DNA of 64,000 nt, from assembly GCF_003589595.1 (NCBI RefSeq), contig NW_020653856.1, positions 53,014 to 117,013 of the forward strand, written 5' to 3'. Each line of letters begins with the position of its first letter. Within the stretch, counting starts at the first letter, position 1. Positions 1-9,844 of the stretch are shown here, piece by piece. The notes under the pieces are model-generated. The model had not been told where the DNA came from. It was given only the letters and a program-made list of their open reading frames with translations, and made no database searches. Origin of the DNA: Hyposmocoma kahamanoa. Its lineage: Eukaryota; Arthropoda; Insecta; Lepidoptera; Cosmopterigidae. Both the position numbers and the translations under genes were made by a program.

Positions 1-326
1 AACGCTGCCGCGACATTTGTGGTCTGTGGAGGCTTCCGCCGAACCAGTGCCAGGACAACTGCATTGACCCGCCGGCCAGGGAGACCCGTAGAAACGGTTG
101 TTCCGCTGGCCGCCCGCGGTACAGTACAGGGGCCCAAGCGTGCTTAACCAGCTCGTGAGGCTGCCTCACCATGCCGCGCATAATCTCGGTGTGGTTCGTC
201 GTGCCGGTTGGTGACCGGGAGGTGGGGTCCCGGCGGCCATTCCCGGGGGGGTTCGGGGGCCCTTCCGTCCGGCGGATCAGCGCAACTTGTCTGTAGGCAA
301 GTCTCTGGGGAAGCAGGCCCCGCGAT
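1..326 (+). other. GC-rich 5' region of LINE-A
   Basis: This leader precedes the LINE-A ORF and has G/C runs around 246-262. The block near 205-265, including 'gtgccggttggtgaccgg', resembles 13910-13975 (plus strand) and the minus strand near 7985-8050, where the same leader precedes other LINE-A copies. No long reading frame is evident. It is probably a 5' UTR or the end of an ORF1 region; which of these cannot be decided. Confidence 0.6.
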
Positions 327-3323
327 TTGATCGCTTGTGTCGCGGCACTGTTTTCTCGCTTCACGCCTCTTTTTCCCTCCAACATGTTAGCGCAAAGTAC
401 AAATTTCGGTCGTACAGCGGTGCACACCCCCACCACTAAAGCGCTCTTTAAGGTGGAGTTCACGAACATTCGAGGACTCCACAATAACATCCACGCCGTC
501 CATCAACATCTTGAGACGGCTCGACCAGAAATGCTGTTCCTTACGGAGACGCAAATACTCTGCCCGGCTGACAGCAGCTACTTGAATTACCCTGGCTATA
601 TGCTTGAAGAGTCCTTCAAAGCGAAAGCTGGGGTCTGCTTGTTTGTCCGGGCAGATGTTTGCTGTCGCCGTCTGCGTCATTTGGAGGACCCCTCCTTCTC
701 CATCCTTGGGGTACATGTTGACCTGGGCAGTCATTGCCGTGTCTACATGTGCCTCTACAGATTCCACCACGGCGACATGGAGACAACTCGTCTCATGGAC
801 CACCTTACTCGGGCGGCAGATGACGCGCAGGCGCAGTTTCCTACAGCGGAATTGGTGTTTTTAGGGGACTTCAATGCTCACCACGAGTCGTGGTTAAGTT
901 CCTCTAAAACTGACCATGCTGGAAGAACTGCCCACACATTCGCTCTCACACACGATTTAACCCAACTGGTGAATCAGCCCACCCGGATTCCAGATAGGGT
1001 TGGTGACGCGCCCTCTTTGTTGGACCTTCTGCTGACGTCTCGCCCGGCTGGATATCGGGTGGTGGTCCAAGCCCCTCTGGGCACTTCGGATCACTGCTTG
1101 ATATCCACTAAAGTGGCAACGTTACTGCCACCACCACCTACTGTGGCTAAACGCCGCATTTGGCATTATGCGTCGGCAGATTGGGACGGTATGCGGGACT
1201 ATTTTGCATCCGTTCCCTGGCGGCAGCGCTGTTTTAGTGAGGTGGATCCAACAGCTAGCGCGACTGCCGTTGCTGATGAGATCTTAATCGGGATGGAATA
1301 CTACATCCCGCATTCGGATCTCGTCAGTAAAGGGAGGCGCAACCGCTGGTTCAACCGCGAGTGTGCTGTGGCTGTTGAGAACAAACAGACTGCATACCGC
1401 GCTTGGATCAGGGGTCTAGCTTCAGACGATCCCAATACGAACTCACTTAAAACAGCCTACAATAATGCCACCAGGTCTTGCAAAAGAGCGTACATCAGAG
1501 CGGATGCTCAGCGCGTCGCACGAGTTGGCCAAGAACTCTTGACGCATCCCACAGGTAGTCGTAGCTACTGGCGTCTGGCCAGAGCCGTTGCGTCGAACTT
1601 CTGCCAGCCCTCGCTGCCACCGCTGAGATATTCTGACGGCAATCTAGCCCACAAGCCGCAAGATAAAGCCGACCTCTTGGCAAATCTGTTTGCGGCTAAC
1701 TCCTGTCTCGACGACTGTAACGCACAGCCACCAACTCTACCTCACTGTGGCTACACGATGTCTGATATTCGTATCAGACAATGCGATGTGCGTACGCAGC
1801 TGCAGTCTCTCGACGTCCGGAAAGCTAGTGGTCCTGATGGTATCCCAGCGATTGTACTTAGGAATTGCGCAGCTGAGTTGACTCCCGTGCTAACGCGACT
1901 GTATCGTCTGTCGCTCTCTTCAGGTCGTGTGCCGGACTCTTGGAGAGAGGCTAATGTGCAACCAGTTCCCAAAAAAGGCGACCGATCAGACCCGCATAAT
2001 TACCGTCCCATAGCCATTACTTCCATAATATGCAAGGTTTTAGAGCGGATCCTTAATAAACAACTGACCCAATACCTAGAAGATCACTCCATAATTAATG
2101 ATCGGCAGTATGGGTTTCGTCCGAAACGATCAACGGGTGACCTTCTACCGTACTTATCGCATATTTGGGGTGAGGCTATAGACAAACGTGGCGAATCGTT
2201 GGCTGTTAGCCTCGATATAGCCAAAGCGTTCGATCGGGTCTGGCACAAAGCTCTTCTCTCCAAGCTCCCGGCGTACGGTTTGCCAGCCCAGTTATGCAGC
2301 TGGATTGCCGATTTCCTTCGTGAGCGAAGAATTCGCGTCGTTTCTGACGGCAGCATTTCGAGGTTCGTGAATGTGAACGCCGGCGTACCGCAGGGATCCG
2401 TCCTATCTCCCACGCTTTTCCTTCTGCATATCAATGATATGCTTCCACTTGGGAATATTCATTGTTATGCAGATGATAGCACTGTTCATGGGGGATATCA
2501 TGGATTCCCCGCAGCTGGGCGCGCCGATACTGACAGAGAGCGATCTGATCTTGTCGTTGAGCTCAATAGGATATTGGACCTCATATCTGCATGGGGATCC
2601 AGTAATCTTGTTGAGTTCAACGCCAAGAAAACACAGGTTTGCGCGTTAACAACAAAATTGTCGCCGTTCCTTCCCATGCCTTCTCTGATGAGCACAGCAC
2701 TTTCACCTCGGAGCAGTTTCACCTTGCTCGGTATGGAAATCTGCTGTGATTTGAATCCAAGGAGCTACATCGAATCTGTGATCAAAACAGCCTCACGGAA
2801 ACTCGGAGTCCTGAACAAGGTGCGACGTTTTTTCACGCCGGACCAGTTATGCCTGCTGTACAAAACACAGGTCCGGTCTTGCGTTGAGTATTGTTCGCAC
2901 TTGTGGGACGGCTCCGCCAAGTACCTACTCGATGCCTTGGATAAATTACAGCGTCGTGCTACTAGAATTATAGGCGACGAAGAGGTCTCATCACGCCTTG
3001 AACCTCTGCAACTGCGTAGAGATGTTGCATCGCTTAGCGCCTTTTACCGCATGTACCATGGTGAGTGCTCTGAGGAGGTGTTCAACCTCATCCCCCCTTC
3101 CCCGTTCCTGCTCAGAAGCACGCGTGCTGGCCTTCGTAGTCACCGTTTCACTACCTGCCGCATTCCATCGCGTACTAAAAGGTTCGGTGGCTCCTTTCTC
3201 TGCCACACGGTTGACAAATGGAACTCCCTTCCGGCACATGTCTTCCCTCCCTCTTATGATATGGGGTCCTTCAAACGAGGCGTGAAGAGGCATATTGTAG
3301 GCAGGCAGGGTGGAGGCGGCTAG
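327..3323 (+). CDS. LINE-A ORF2: apurinic-type endonuclease + reverse transcriptase
   Basis: This is a 998-codon uninterrupted ORF; the real start may be the second ATG at 384. Endonuclease motifs appear in order: FTNIRGL (about residue 46), LTETQI (about 72), LGDFNAHH (about 180) and TSDHCL (about 255). The reverse transcriptase follows: ASGPDGIP, NYRPIAITSI, FRPKRST, motif A LDIAKAFDRVWH, motif B GVPQGSVLSPTLF, and motif C YADD at residues 714-717. The C-terminal region (LLYKTQVRSCVEYCSHLWDG, then PLQLRRDVASL) is typical of Jockey/CR1-like LINEs. No RNase H domain or zinc knuckle is evident. The product would nick target DNA and prime reverse transcription of its own RNA. All catalytic residues are present, so it could be active if an ORF1 partner exists upstream or in trans. 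Confidence 0.92.
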   Translation: MIACVAALFSRFTPLFPSNMLAQSTNFGRTAVHTPTTKALFKVEFTNIRGLHNNIHAVHQHLETARPEMLFLTETQILCPADSSYLNYPGYMLEESFKAKAGVCLFVRADVCCRRLRHLEDPSFSILGVHVDLGSHCRVYMCLYRFHHGDMETTRLMDHLTRAADDAQAQFPTAELVFLGDFNAHHESWLSSSKTDHAGRTAHTFALTHDLTQLVNQPTRIPDRVGDAPSLLDLLLTSRPAGYRVVVQAPLGTSDHCLISTKVATLLPPPPTVAKRRIWHYASADWDGMRDYFASVPWRQRCFSEVDPTASATAVADEILIGMEYYIPHSDLVSKGRRNRWFNRECAVAVENKQTAYRAWIRGLASDDPNTNSLKTAYNNATRSCKRAYIRADAQRVARVGQELLTHPTGSRSYWRLARAVASNFCQPSLPPLRYSDGNLAHKPQDKADLLANLFAANSCLDDCNAQPPTLPHCGYTMSDIRIRQCDVRTQLQSLDVRKASGPDGIPAIVLRNCAAELTPVLTRLYRLSLSSGRVPDSWREANVQPVPKKGDRSDPHNYRPIAITSIICKVLERILNKQLTQYLEDHSIINDRQYGFRPKRSTGDLLPYLSHIWGEAIDKRGESLAVSLDIAKAFDRVWHKALLSKLPAYGLPAQLCSWIADFLRERRIRVVSDGSISRFVNVNAGVPQGSVLSPTLFLLHINDMLPLGNIHCYADDSTVHGGYHGFPAAGRADTDRERSDLVVELNRILDLISAWGSSNLVEFNAKKTQVCALTTKLSPFLPMPSLMSTALSPRSSFTLLGMEICCDLNPRSYIESVIKTASRKLGVLNKVRRFFTPDQLCLLYKTQVRSCVEYCSHLWDGSAKYLLDALDKLQRRATRIIGDEEVSSRLEPLQLRRDVASLSAFYRMYHGECSEEVFNLIPPSPFLLRSTRAGLRSHRFTTCRIPSRTKRFGGSFLCHTVDKWNSLPAHVFPPSYDMGSFKRGVKRHIVGRQGGGG

Positions 3324-3425
3324 TGCAGTGAGGATTCCATCGCTGCACTAGGTTCCTTCGCGTTTGGATACCACTTTCCACTTAACATCAGGTGGAGTGG
3401 AGTCATTTGCCTGTCAGGTATATAT

Positions 3426-3447
3426 AAAAAAAAAAAAAAAAAAAAAA
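3426..3447 (+). repeat. Poly(A) tail of LINE-A
   Basis: Twenty-two consecutive A residues lie about 100 bases after the ORF2 stop and mark the 3' end of LINE-A. The sequence after it belongs to another LINE, so LINE-A may have inserted into that element. Confidence 0.9.
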
Positions 3448-3480
3448 GAACATAAAGCCAGGAACAATATACATCCAATG

Positions 3481-4509
3481 ACAGAGGGAGAGGCGCGGCC
3501 CCCAGCGGTTGGCGGGAAAGGTGCAGAGACCGCGTTAGTGCGACCCACTGGACCGAACTCGCACGCCCCTGGAAGGGCCCCCCTCCCTCCAAGGAACCAA
3601 CAAACACACAAGGCACAGAGGTCCTCGATCTATGCCAAACGTGCCCGTCTCAACGAGACATTTTCTCCAAGAGGCGAGCACAAAAAGCAAAAAGTCGAGA
3701 GGCTCGCCCAGTCCAGAACGTATGCCGAGGCCACCGCACCGGAACTTCTAGCGGTGATCACTTCGGCCAAGGCTGGGGACATAAGGAGCCCTGGTTCAGA
3801 CATGATACAGAAGGCCCTTTGTGAGCGCCTCTCTCAAGGAGCAGAGACGTCGGCCTACAGTTCCGAGGTAAACACGTTTTTAGCGACGGGTCCCTAAAGC
3901 TGTGGTGCCAGGACAACGCCACCTTCCCACGGCTAGAGGACGCAATCAGCACCATCAGGCTGCCCACCGGGGTGCCCCTCTCATTAAAAATGGGGTGGAG
4001 GCTCCCCGGAGGGTGATCTGTGGACTGTTGATCTCCGGTCATTGGGAGGAAGCGCGCCGTATCGGCCAAGTGAGCACACTTGGCAGAAAAAGTGGGCGGA
4101 GGTCGACAGATGGGTTGTCCACAGGTTGCAACAGCAACAGGGAAATACTTTTGTGGTGGTAAGCCTACCTGAGGACCTGGTACCTGTTATCGTGGGGCAT
4201 GGCCGGCGCTTTACTTTTCAGTTGGGCACGGTCTACCTCCGCTTCAGGTCAAGAAGAGGAGTATACACGGATGTGCCGCCTGAAAAGGCAGGCACATCGA
4301 CCAAAAAAACTGGCTGGCTGTCTGGCACTGGCTTCACCAGGGACGGAAAAGGGCCCTCCCTGACCCCCGTCTCTGTGGACGTCGCCAGCCATACGGTGGC
4401 GCCCAATGGTGCGGACGAGTGTGTCTTGGCGTTGGGAGACATCTGCCTGAGCGAGGGTGAGGACGACGTACTGCAATCGGCTGATGGCGGTGTGCCCCTC
4501 GCCCAATAA
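3481..4509 (+). pseudogene. ORF1 (gag-like) of the LOA/R1-like LINE, frameshifted
   Basis: The coding trace starts near 3481 (MTEGEARPP...), with a basic, Pro/Ser/Arg-rich N-terminus. It shifts frame near 3880-3890 into 'GSLKLWCQDNATFPRLEDA', and shifts again between about 4015 and 4060 into 'HTWQKKWAEVDRWVVHRLQ'. It ends at TAA 4507-4509. The second half resembles the DUF4780-type region seen in some insect LINE ORF1 proteins; that is recognition by eye. A functional product would bind element RNA. With at least two frameshifts this copy cannot make it. Confidence 0.6.
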
Positions 4510-4692
4510 TTGTACCGTCATCCAGTGCAACCTTCATCACAGTCAGATCGCAACGGTTCAGCTTTGGAAGTGGTTGGAGGCAAACGACACAGCCGTGGCA
4601 CTGATTCAGGAACCGCGGATCTGCGCCCACGGGTAAATAAATGGACTCTCACATCTGAGAGGTAAGCTACTATCCACTATTATCTCAGATAA

Positions 4693-5472
4693 CCGCTCAC
4701 GCGATACATGCAGCCGTAGACGCATACCACACCTAGAGGTGCCGGTGATGACTTTATACCGATTTATCGGATATCGAAGTTATAACAGGTAAAAGAACTA
4801 ATATTAATTGCTATTTCGGTAACTACTCTAGCAAACCATAAAGTTTTTAACGCCTGGGTTTGTCATTTAAAAAAAATAAACAACCGAGTTCTTAGGTTTT
4901 CGCGATTGTTACACATAGGAAATGAAACTATTTTTCCGGATTGTCATGCCATGCCATGGGACCTCTAAAGGGCCCGAGACGTCGGTTTGCTTGAAAAAAA
5001 CAAATATACGCGATTTAAATCCGGAAAAATAGTTTCATTTCCTAAAAATAAACAACTTCAAAAATACGTCACGACAATCGTAAGTATTACTGTTTGGGCT
5101 GGTGATTTCGGTGTTTATTTATTGAACACATACCGTAAGTAGCGTTTTTTAAGTTTACCCTGAATATAAATGTTTATAAACTAAACTTTAAGGAGTAATT
5201 TCATGGTAAACGTTAGAACCACTCAAACGGAATATTATCATATTTATCCAAGTACACCAAAAATTTCATTAGTCCTTTTTAAGTACAGGATTTGCGGTGT
5301 ATTACTGCATTTTATTTGAGATGTTTTTGTTGGTAGTACGGAGGGTATTTATTTAGCAATGCAGAATAATAATTTTTATTTATAAAAACTTGTATTTAAA
5401 CTGAATGCTTTTCTAATTTGCGAAACCAAATAGCCGCCATTTCGCGGTAGGAAGAGCGCATCGCGTGAGCGG
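4693..5472. mobile_element. Non-autonomous DNA transposon (780 bp) with 13-bp TIRs and ATAA target duplication
   Basis: Perfect 13-bp terminal inverted repeats ccgctcacgcgat (4693-4705) and atcgcgtgagcgg (5460-5472) are bordered on both sides by ATAA (4689-4692 and 5473-5476). Excising the element with one ATAA joins codons of the host ORF2 exactly in frame and gives the expected SDKPRTCI. There is no coding capacity of note, so it would need a transposase in trans. A 4-bp duplication is compatible with several superfamilies (for example Sola, Ginger, Chapaev), and I cannot choose between them. Confidence 0.82.
4917..5043. repeat. Long hairpin: 26-bp perfect inverted repeat inside the DNA transposon
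   Basis: The arms are at 4917-4942 (aggaaatgaaactatttttc, then cggatt) and 5018-5043, its exact reverse complement. They are separated by 75 bases that include 'gccatgccatggg'. It lies in the left-centre of the 780-bp element. It could be a nested smaller palindromic element or a structural part of the transposon. Confidence 0.9.
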
Positions 5473-7202
5473 ATAAACCACGGACATGTATTACTATATA
5501 TTACTCAAACAATTTACACATACAGTCACTAACACAATTCTGTTCCAGAGACCTGTGCGCCGTAAAGCTTCTAGCAGGCGTGGCTACGGACCTACCTGAA
5601 GTGGTGCTCGCCTCTGTCTATATGGCGGAGACTGATGTGCCACCACCACAGGAAATGGTACAGCTAATCAACCAGTGCGAGCAGAACGGCCAGCACGTTG
5701 TCGTGGCCACTGACTCTAATGCCCACCATCCGCTGTGGGTCATGGAACTCGCAAATGACAGAGGTAAGAACTTAACAGAATACTTATTTACAACTAACCT
5801 TCAAATTCTCAATAAAGGTACACCTCTCTCAGACCACAGATGGATAAGATTCAACTTAGAAACAGTTATCAAAGTACAACAACCGAAACGGAATCCCAGA
5901 AAAACCGATCGGAAAATTTACACTGACAAACTACACCAGAGCCTGGGGGAACCAGTAGCACCGGGAAGACTGCTGGACACAGCACAGATAGAAATACAGG
6001 TTAAAGAACTAACGTCAAACATATATGTTACAACTCCGCATGCCCACTAAGTGACCCAGCCCCGCGACAAGGGCACCAATGGTGAGGGCCTGAGCTTGAG
6101 AGGCTGCGAAGAAGGGTAAGGAGACACTTCAATAGAGCAATGAACACATGCGCGGATGAGGACTGGAAAACCTACATGACAGCCAAATCCAAACTAAAGA
6201 AACGCATACGATCCAGGAGCACCGCGTTATGGCGAAGCTCCTGCGGGAACATCACGTCTTGTGCACAAGCAAACAGAGTAAGAAAAATCCTAGGGAAGTC
6301 AAATGCAACTAAACTAGGTTCAATACGTAAAACAAACAACACATTCACAACTTCCCCTTAACAAACGGAAAGAACCCTACTGAAAGCACACTTCCCAGGA
6401 TGCAGGTTCGTCCGAGATGACAGGCGCGAAGAAATAAACTACAATACATCGACCCGAAACTGGCGATACGCTGAACAAGTAGTAACATACGAAAAAACAA
6501 AATGGGCAGTGAACACATTCGAACCGTACAAAGCTCCGGGCCAAGATGGACTTTTCCGCGCACTCCTACAATGGGGCGATGACACACTGGCCCAGCACCT
6601 GGTCGACATCTTTCGGGCCTGTCTAGGATTCGGCTATGTGCCCCATAGCTGGAGAGAGGTAAAAGGTATATTTATACCGAAACCAGGTAAAAACGACTAC
6701 ACTGATGCAAAATCCTTCAGGCCGATCAGCCTCACATCGTTCTTTTTGATGATGTTAGAGAGGCTATGTGACAGAGAACTGAGGGGCGGAGCCCTAAAGA
6801 ACATTCCATTACACGGAAACCAACATGCATACTGCCAAGGCAAGTCCACCGAATCGGCCCTACATGCCGTTGTCGGCAAGATAGAAGAGGCCCTTAAAAG
6901 CAAGGCAATCTGCCTAGGCACCTTTATAGATATTGAAGGAGCCTTCGATAAAACCAACTTCTCCAGCATACAAGTGCTGATCAGCTGGATTAGCAACATG
7001 CTCAAACAAAGAACAACAGCGAAAGAGACCCCATGGGCCGCAGTAGCGAAGGGGTGCCCTCAAGGAGGAGTACTGTTGCCTTTGCTAAGGAACATGGTCG
7101 TAAATGATCTCATCACCAATCTAAACAAAGAACATTTCTATGCAATAGGCTATGCTGATGACATAGCCATATTGATAACAGGCAATTATGCCCGTACACT
7201 GT

Positions 7203-7863
7203 AACACCCTTTTGCACTTCTTGGCGGCTATATTAAAAGCTTTCTTCAGATTCCGAGTACTCGGAGCTTTGCACAGTCGAACATCTGCCCATGCTTGGTA
7301 CGCGGACTGCTTTTGTGCTTCAACACGACTGCAGTGAGCGTTAAACCATGGACGAGCTTCGGGTCCATTGGGTACATCGGAGTATGGTATGTAATACTCC
7401 ATACCCAAACGCAAGACCTCGACTACAGCATCAGCACAGCTCGACGAGTCTCCTGAAGAAAAGCAAAGGTGCCAAGGATATGACGCAAAGAAATGGCGCA
7501 TTTCATCCAAATTTACACTATTTGTGTAATTCTTGTGTCTACCAGAACCCACAAAACAGAAAAACTCGGTGCCTCAAAGTTCTTGAGATGTTTGACACAG
7601 ATGTCACCACGAACGTACACACAGACTCCGGCACGAGGTAGAAACCTGTGCTCCAGAATATACTCGGGATAGCTGAGGTACGCCATGTCAGTCGGACATC
7701 TGATCTGCGTCTCGGTGAGGAACAGCAGTTGCGGTTTATCGGTTTCAAGATGATGGTGGACCGAATCCAGATTTGAGTGCAGACCTCGGATATTAGTGAG
7801 ATGCACTTTTAGTGGGAGGACGTGGAACCGCTGTGTAAACTTATTACCGTTTCTGTTTTTCAT
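7203..7863 (-). pseudogene. LINE-A-like ORF2 fragment
   Basis: The N-terminal part reads MKNRNGNKFTQRFHV, then HLTNIRGLHSNLDSVHHHLE and LLFLTETQIRCPTD, matching the LINE-A endonuclease start. After a deletion it resumes in another frame with DEMRHFFASYPW, RLGMEYYIPYSDV, PWFNAHCSRVEAQKQSAYQAW and AAKKCKR, matching LINE-A near residues 285-395. The GDFN and SDH parts of the endonuclease and the whole reverse transcriptase are absent, so it is non-functional. Confidence 0.82.
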
Positions 7864-8230
7864 TTTATTGTTTTAGGGAAGTGAATTGGCAGGAGGAAAG
7901 CAGTTGAACGAGGCCCTGCGTCGTGTTCAACCAAGCAGCGAAGCTCACACTGCCACACGAGGGTACAATCGGCTTGGAGACCGTGGGGACGCCCGAACTC
8001 CCCCGGAGATGGCCACCTGGTCCTCCCCTCCGGTCGCCAACCGGCAAGGTGGAGCATTCCGGGATTTTCGTTGGATGGCGGGGCAGCCTTTGACGGGTGG
8101 CTTTCTCGCTACTTTTGCCCCCAACTTCCCACAGTCGGCCAGCGGTGCACCGTGCTTCGGATCCCGCTAGCCTCCAAAACCGAGTGCTCAGTGTGGCAGT
8201 ACAAGCAGCTACAACTCATCGTCAGACGCA
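7203..8230 (-). mobile_element. Deleted LINE-A relative, minus strand
   Basis: Read on the minus strand, the GC-rich leader (about 8230 down to 7864) matches that of the copy at 13736-14062. An endonuclease N-terminus (7863-7513) and a later ORF2 segment (about 7540-7203) follow, with a large internal deletion between them. The 3' end is missing at 7203, where the plus-strand LOA/R1-like LINE also stops. The left boundary near 8230 is approximate. Sequence up to about 8450 may also belong, since it is GC-rich like the leader. Confidence 0.75.
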
Positions 8231-9640
8231 ATGCAGCTGTTCAAACCCTACCTCCTAATGGCAGCTCCCGAACTCGAGTCGGAACATGGTGACAGCCATT
8301 TGGCGATTCGACTACGTCGGGGTCGGGAGGGTGGTGACTAGCCACGGCCGAAGCCTACCATCAGTAGTTGTTGCTCTTTAGCACCACTCAGGGGTCACTT
8401 GTAGGGTCTCGAGGGTAAACCTACGGAAGCGAGCAACATCAACCCTCAAAAAGTTTTAAGGAAGTTGTTCTATCGGAAATCAAATCCTAGGCAAAGGGCA
8501 ACGGAATTCACTCCGCGGCACTACCCAGAACACCTAGGTCTTTTCAGGTCTTCTCTTCCAAAACACATCTACTACATCTACCTACATCTTCTCAGCCAGT
8601 GCCATATTATTTGCATGTATATTGTACAAATTCCACACTTCACCTTACATTTAGTTTTTATTTCGGCATATCTATATTGCCTAGTCTTTGGTAGTTATTA
8701 AAAAAGATGTAATGTAAATATAACGAAATAAGTAATTTATAAAAGTATAAAAACAAAGTCAAATATATATACACAAAGTGCGGTGCAGACCTCGCGAGTG
8801 GGAAGGAATTATTTTTTTAAATAATAACACTTAACTCATGAACTATATAAGTTAAAAAAAAGTGAACAATACATTCTGTTTGAAATTAAATTATTTTTTA
8901 ATTTTTTCGTGTAAATTTTATAAACAACGGATGTTTGTATGTAAAGCGAAATTGCTTTTTATTCAATTTGAAGGACGTAACTCTAAATTTTATTTCGTAA
9001 AAAGAGCTTAATACATTGTAGTTTTGCTCAATATATTCAATTATTTAAGGACTAGTAGCAACCATATTTTTTTTGTAATTATTGGACTATTATTATTATC
9101 AGGAATTTAATTTAAAAAGAGTCTAATTCGTCAATTTGGCACTTGTTCCAGCCTTAACCAACTGTGGCGAGCAGATGGAGGCGGGAAGCCGGACAGTTGA
9201 CGGATGGATTACTATTATCAGCCGTGGAGTGGATTGTAAAACCTCGCGAGTTGTAACGTTAATCAGTTAAAATTATCAACAATCACGCTATACATATTTT
9301 TGTAGTTAAGTGTATGGATTATATAGTGTTCTTAATATTGTTGATTATTTTTATTTCAATGTTTCATTTTCTTTCTTTCTTATTGTTCACATTACAATTT
9401 TATGTATTGACTTGTAGTTATGACTAGCATCGTGAGTGCTTTGGGTGACTCAGTGAACTCACAGTGTATATTTTTAAATAAATAAATTCCAAAAAGACGG
9501 TAGAGTGAATCACTCAGTTTCATGATATTAGCACAGCTTCTTGACTTGAAATGTGTGGTGTTGTTTTAGCTGGCAAATTGCTAAATGAGACTTCACAACT
9601 GTTGTATAGAACATGAGAACGTTTGTACTCATGTTCATGG
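8231..9640. other. No gene seen; AT-rich, possible LINE leader at left
   Basis: At 8231-8450 GC-rich sequence continues from the minus-strand LINE-A relative and may be part of its 5' region. From 8690 to 9640 the DNA is strongly AT-rich, with no reading frame of interest. The motif 'acctcgcgagt' occurs near 8790 and again near 9240. I see no gene, RNA or clear element. Confidence 0.45.
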
Positions 9641-9644
9641 CGTT

Positions 9645-9775
9645 AACGTGGTCGACACATAGCGACACGCTTGTCCGCAGTTGCAGTGTCACTCAGAGTT
9701 TTACATCGCGAAGATGTGGAACCGCCGTCCCTGCGCCCATCGCCATGAGACATAAGTTGACAAGTGCCATGTGCA
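9645..9775 (-). repeat. Dispersed repeat F, minus strand
   Basis: 'cttgtccgcagttgcagtgt' (9670-9689), 'ctgcgccca' and 'cataagttgacaagtgccat' (9751-9770) are the reverse complement of blocks in the repeat F copies at 45.4-46.0 kb. Repeat F resembles the 3' part of a widespread insect retroposon that contains 'ttttgaagggt' and 'tacaggca'. Confidence 0.65.
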
Positions 9776-9780
9776 TGAAG

Positions 9781-9844
9781 CGAAACGAGACAAGACGAGA
9801 CGAGACGAGACGAAACATAACGAAACGAAACGAAATGAAATGAA
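9781..9844 (+). repeat. Pentanucleotide microsatellite (gacga/cgaaa)n
   Basis: About twelve imperfect units of gacga, then cgaaa and tgaaa, give purine-rich DNA. It directly abuts repeat F. Confidence 0.85.

Larger units (their letters stand above)
1..3447 (+). mobile_element. LINE-A: APE-type non-LTR retrotransposon, 3' part with intact ORF2
   Basis: The element consists of a GC-rich leader (1-326), one long endonuclease/reverse transcriptase ORF (327-3323), about 100 bases of 3' UTR and a pure run of 22 A (3426-3447). Its 5' end lies outside the window, so any ORF1 and the 5' target duplication cannot be seen. Two decayed relatives are in the window: 7203 to about 8230 on the minus strand, and 13736-16130 on the plus strand. 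The clean A-tail and unbroken ORF suggest a recent insertion. The clade is uncertain; motifs place it in the broad Jockey/CR1-like assemblage. Confidence 0.88.
3448..7203 (+). mobile_element. LOA/R1-like LINE, broken, 3'-truncated, hosting a DNA transposon
   Basis: This is a two-ORF LINE directly after the LINE-A tail. ORF1 (about 3481-4509) is gag-like, and ORF2 (4484 to 7203) overlaps its end by 26 bases. ORF2 stops shortly after the reverse transcriptase YADD motif, where a minus-strand LINE-A relative begins, so the 3' half is missing. A 780-bp inverted-repeat transposon sits in the endonuclease region. LOA-like is preferred because of the DUF4780-like appearance of ORF1 and the ORF2 start 'VIQCNLHHSQIATVQLW'; R1 is the alternative. 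Both ORFs are decayed. Confidence 0.78.
4484..7203 (+). pseudogene. ORF2 (endonuclease + reverse transcriptase) of the LOA/R1-like LINE, disrupted
   Basis: It starts at ATG 4484 (MAVCPSPNNCTVIQCNL), overlapping ORF1 by 26 bases. An in-frame TAA lies at 4634-4636 (codon 51). The frame is cut by the insertion at 4693-5472, and removing 784 bases (insert plus one ATAA) puts 5477 back in frame. Endonuclease motifs after the insert include RTCI, FCSRDLCAV and DSNAHHPLW. 'LNKGTPLSDHRW' near 5815-5835 looks like an internal deletion. A frameshift lies between 6050 and 6140, and another TAA is at 6359-6361. RT motifs are KAPGQDG, FRPISLTSF, FIDIEGAFD, KGCPQGGVLLPLL and YADDIAIL. The sequence ends soon after motif C. 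Confidence 0.82.

Noticed and set aside
4634..5548. A spliceosomal intron inside the LINE ORF2 (gtaaat near 4634, tgttccag near 5548)
   Set aside because: Coding continues past the apparent donor (NGLSHLRGKLLSTIISD), and the TIR plus ATAA boundaries at 4693 and 5472 explain the interruption and restore frame exactly.
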